Shown: piece by piece, positions 5,332 to 5,421 of the stretch
Position numbering within the stretch: position 1 is the first letter of the stretch
Layout of the letters: the number at the start of each line of letters is the position of its first letter
Assembly (NCBI GenBank): GCA_025934475.1
Contig: JAICXZ010000277.1
Span: 1-5,421, forward strand
DNA: 5,421 nucleotides
Reading direction: 5' to 3'
Origin: Mucilaginibacter sp.
Lineage (GTDB): Bacteria > Bacteroidota > Bacteroidia > Sphingobacteriales > Sphingobacteriaceae
The notes under the pieces: model-generated
Told to the model about the DNA's origin: nothing
Databases searched by the model: none
The model's input: only the letters and a program-made list of their open reading frames with translations
Translations under genes and position numbers: made by a program

Positions 5332-5357
5332 CAGCCCGCAAACGAGGAAGCGGGTTG
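5332..5357 (+). other. leader hairpin just after the promoter
   Basis: CAGCCCGC (5332-5339) pairs with GCGGGTTG (5350-5357) in an 8-bp stem with one G-U pair and a 10-base loop. Transcription is expected to start within the left arm, so only the inner part (CCCGC/GCGGG) is likely in the RNA. It is followed by a near-repeat TGAAAGACGC/TGAAAACGC (5361-5379) and an A-rich tract rather than a T-run, so it is not a terminator. Confidence 0.55.
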
Positions 5358-5404
5358 TTCTGAAAGACGCTGAAAACGCAAAATTTGAAAAAAAATAAAA
5401 AAGT

Positions 5405-5421
5405 TTTGCAGAAGAAAAAAA
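5405..5421 (+). promoter_or_regulatory. possible -33 element of a second tandem promoter, cut by the window edge
   Basis: TTTTGCAG contains TTTG at 5405-5408 in an A-rich setting. With the 19-base spacing seen in the two other promoters here, a TAnnTTTG element would be expected at about positions 5428-5435, just past the end of the window. Tandem promoters are usual before rRNA operons. Only half of the signal can be seen. Confidence 0.3.

Overview
The window looks like chromosomal DNA of a Bacteroidota bacterium, most likely family Sphingobacteriaceae (Mucilaginibacter- or Pedobacter-like). Four things point there: promoters of the TTTG-N19-TAnnTTTG type, the near absence of Shine-Dalgarno sequences, a long divergent Bacteroidota-type omega subunit, and the gene order bamD-rpoZ-coaBC-DUF4835. 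The genus is an inference from protein style and moderate G+C and was not tested.

Positions 1-2922 hold a minus-strand housekeeping cluster. Read in the direction of transcription it is bamD (outer-membrane assembly lipoprotein), rpoZ (RNA polymerase omega, 7 bases downstream), a strong intrinsic terminator, coaBC (coenzyme A biosynthesis), and the first 117 codons of a DUF4835/PorD-type exported protein that overlaps coaBC by 8 bases and runs off the left edge. The bamD promoter is nearly perfect and sits so close to the start codon that the mRNA should be leaderless or nearly so. The rpoZ terminator ends only 8 bases before the coaBC start codon, so coaBC is read either through a leaky terminator or from a promoter overlapping it.

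Positions 2923-4066 hold one unrecognised exported protein gene on the minus strand (3047-3697) between two gene-poor intergenic stretches. These stretches share a 15-base word. One contains an AT-rich inverted repeat, the other a set of 7-base-periodic repeats.

Positions 4067-5192 hold a plus-strand two-gene unit: an ECF-type sigma factor (GTG start) overlapping by 11 bases a four-helix membrane protein that is probably its anti-sigma partner. Degenerate ATGAACC/ATGAACT heptad repeats lie on both sides of this pair.

Positions 5235-5421 contain a textbook strong Bacteroidota promoter with an AT-rich upstream tract, a leader hairpin and what may be the first half of a second tandem promoter. 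This is the usual layout upstream of an rRNA operon, but no rRNA sequence is inside the window. The window is mostly ordinary. The best leads are the heptad repeats around the sigma/anti-sigma pair, the terminator-promoter overlap before coaBC, the leaderless bamD transcript and the uncharacterised exported protein.
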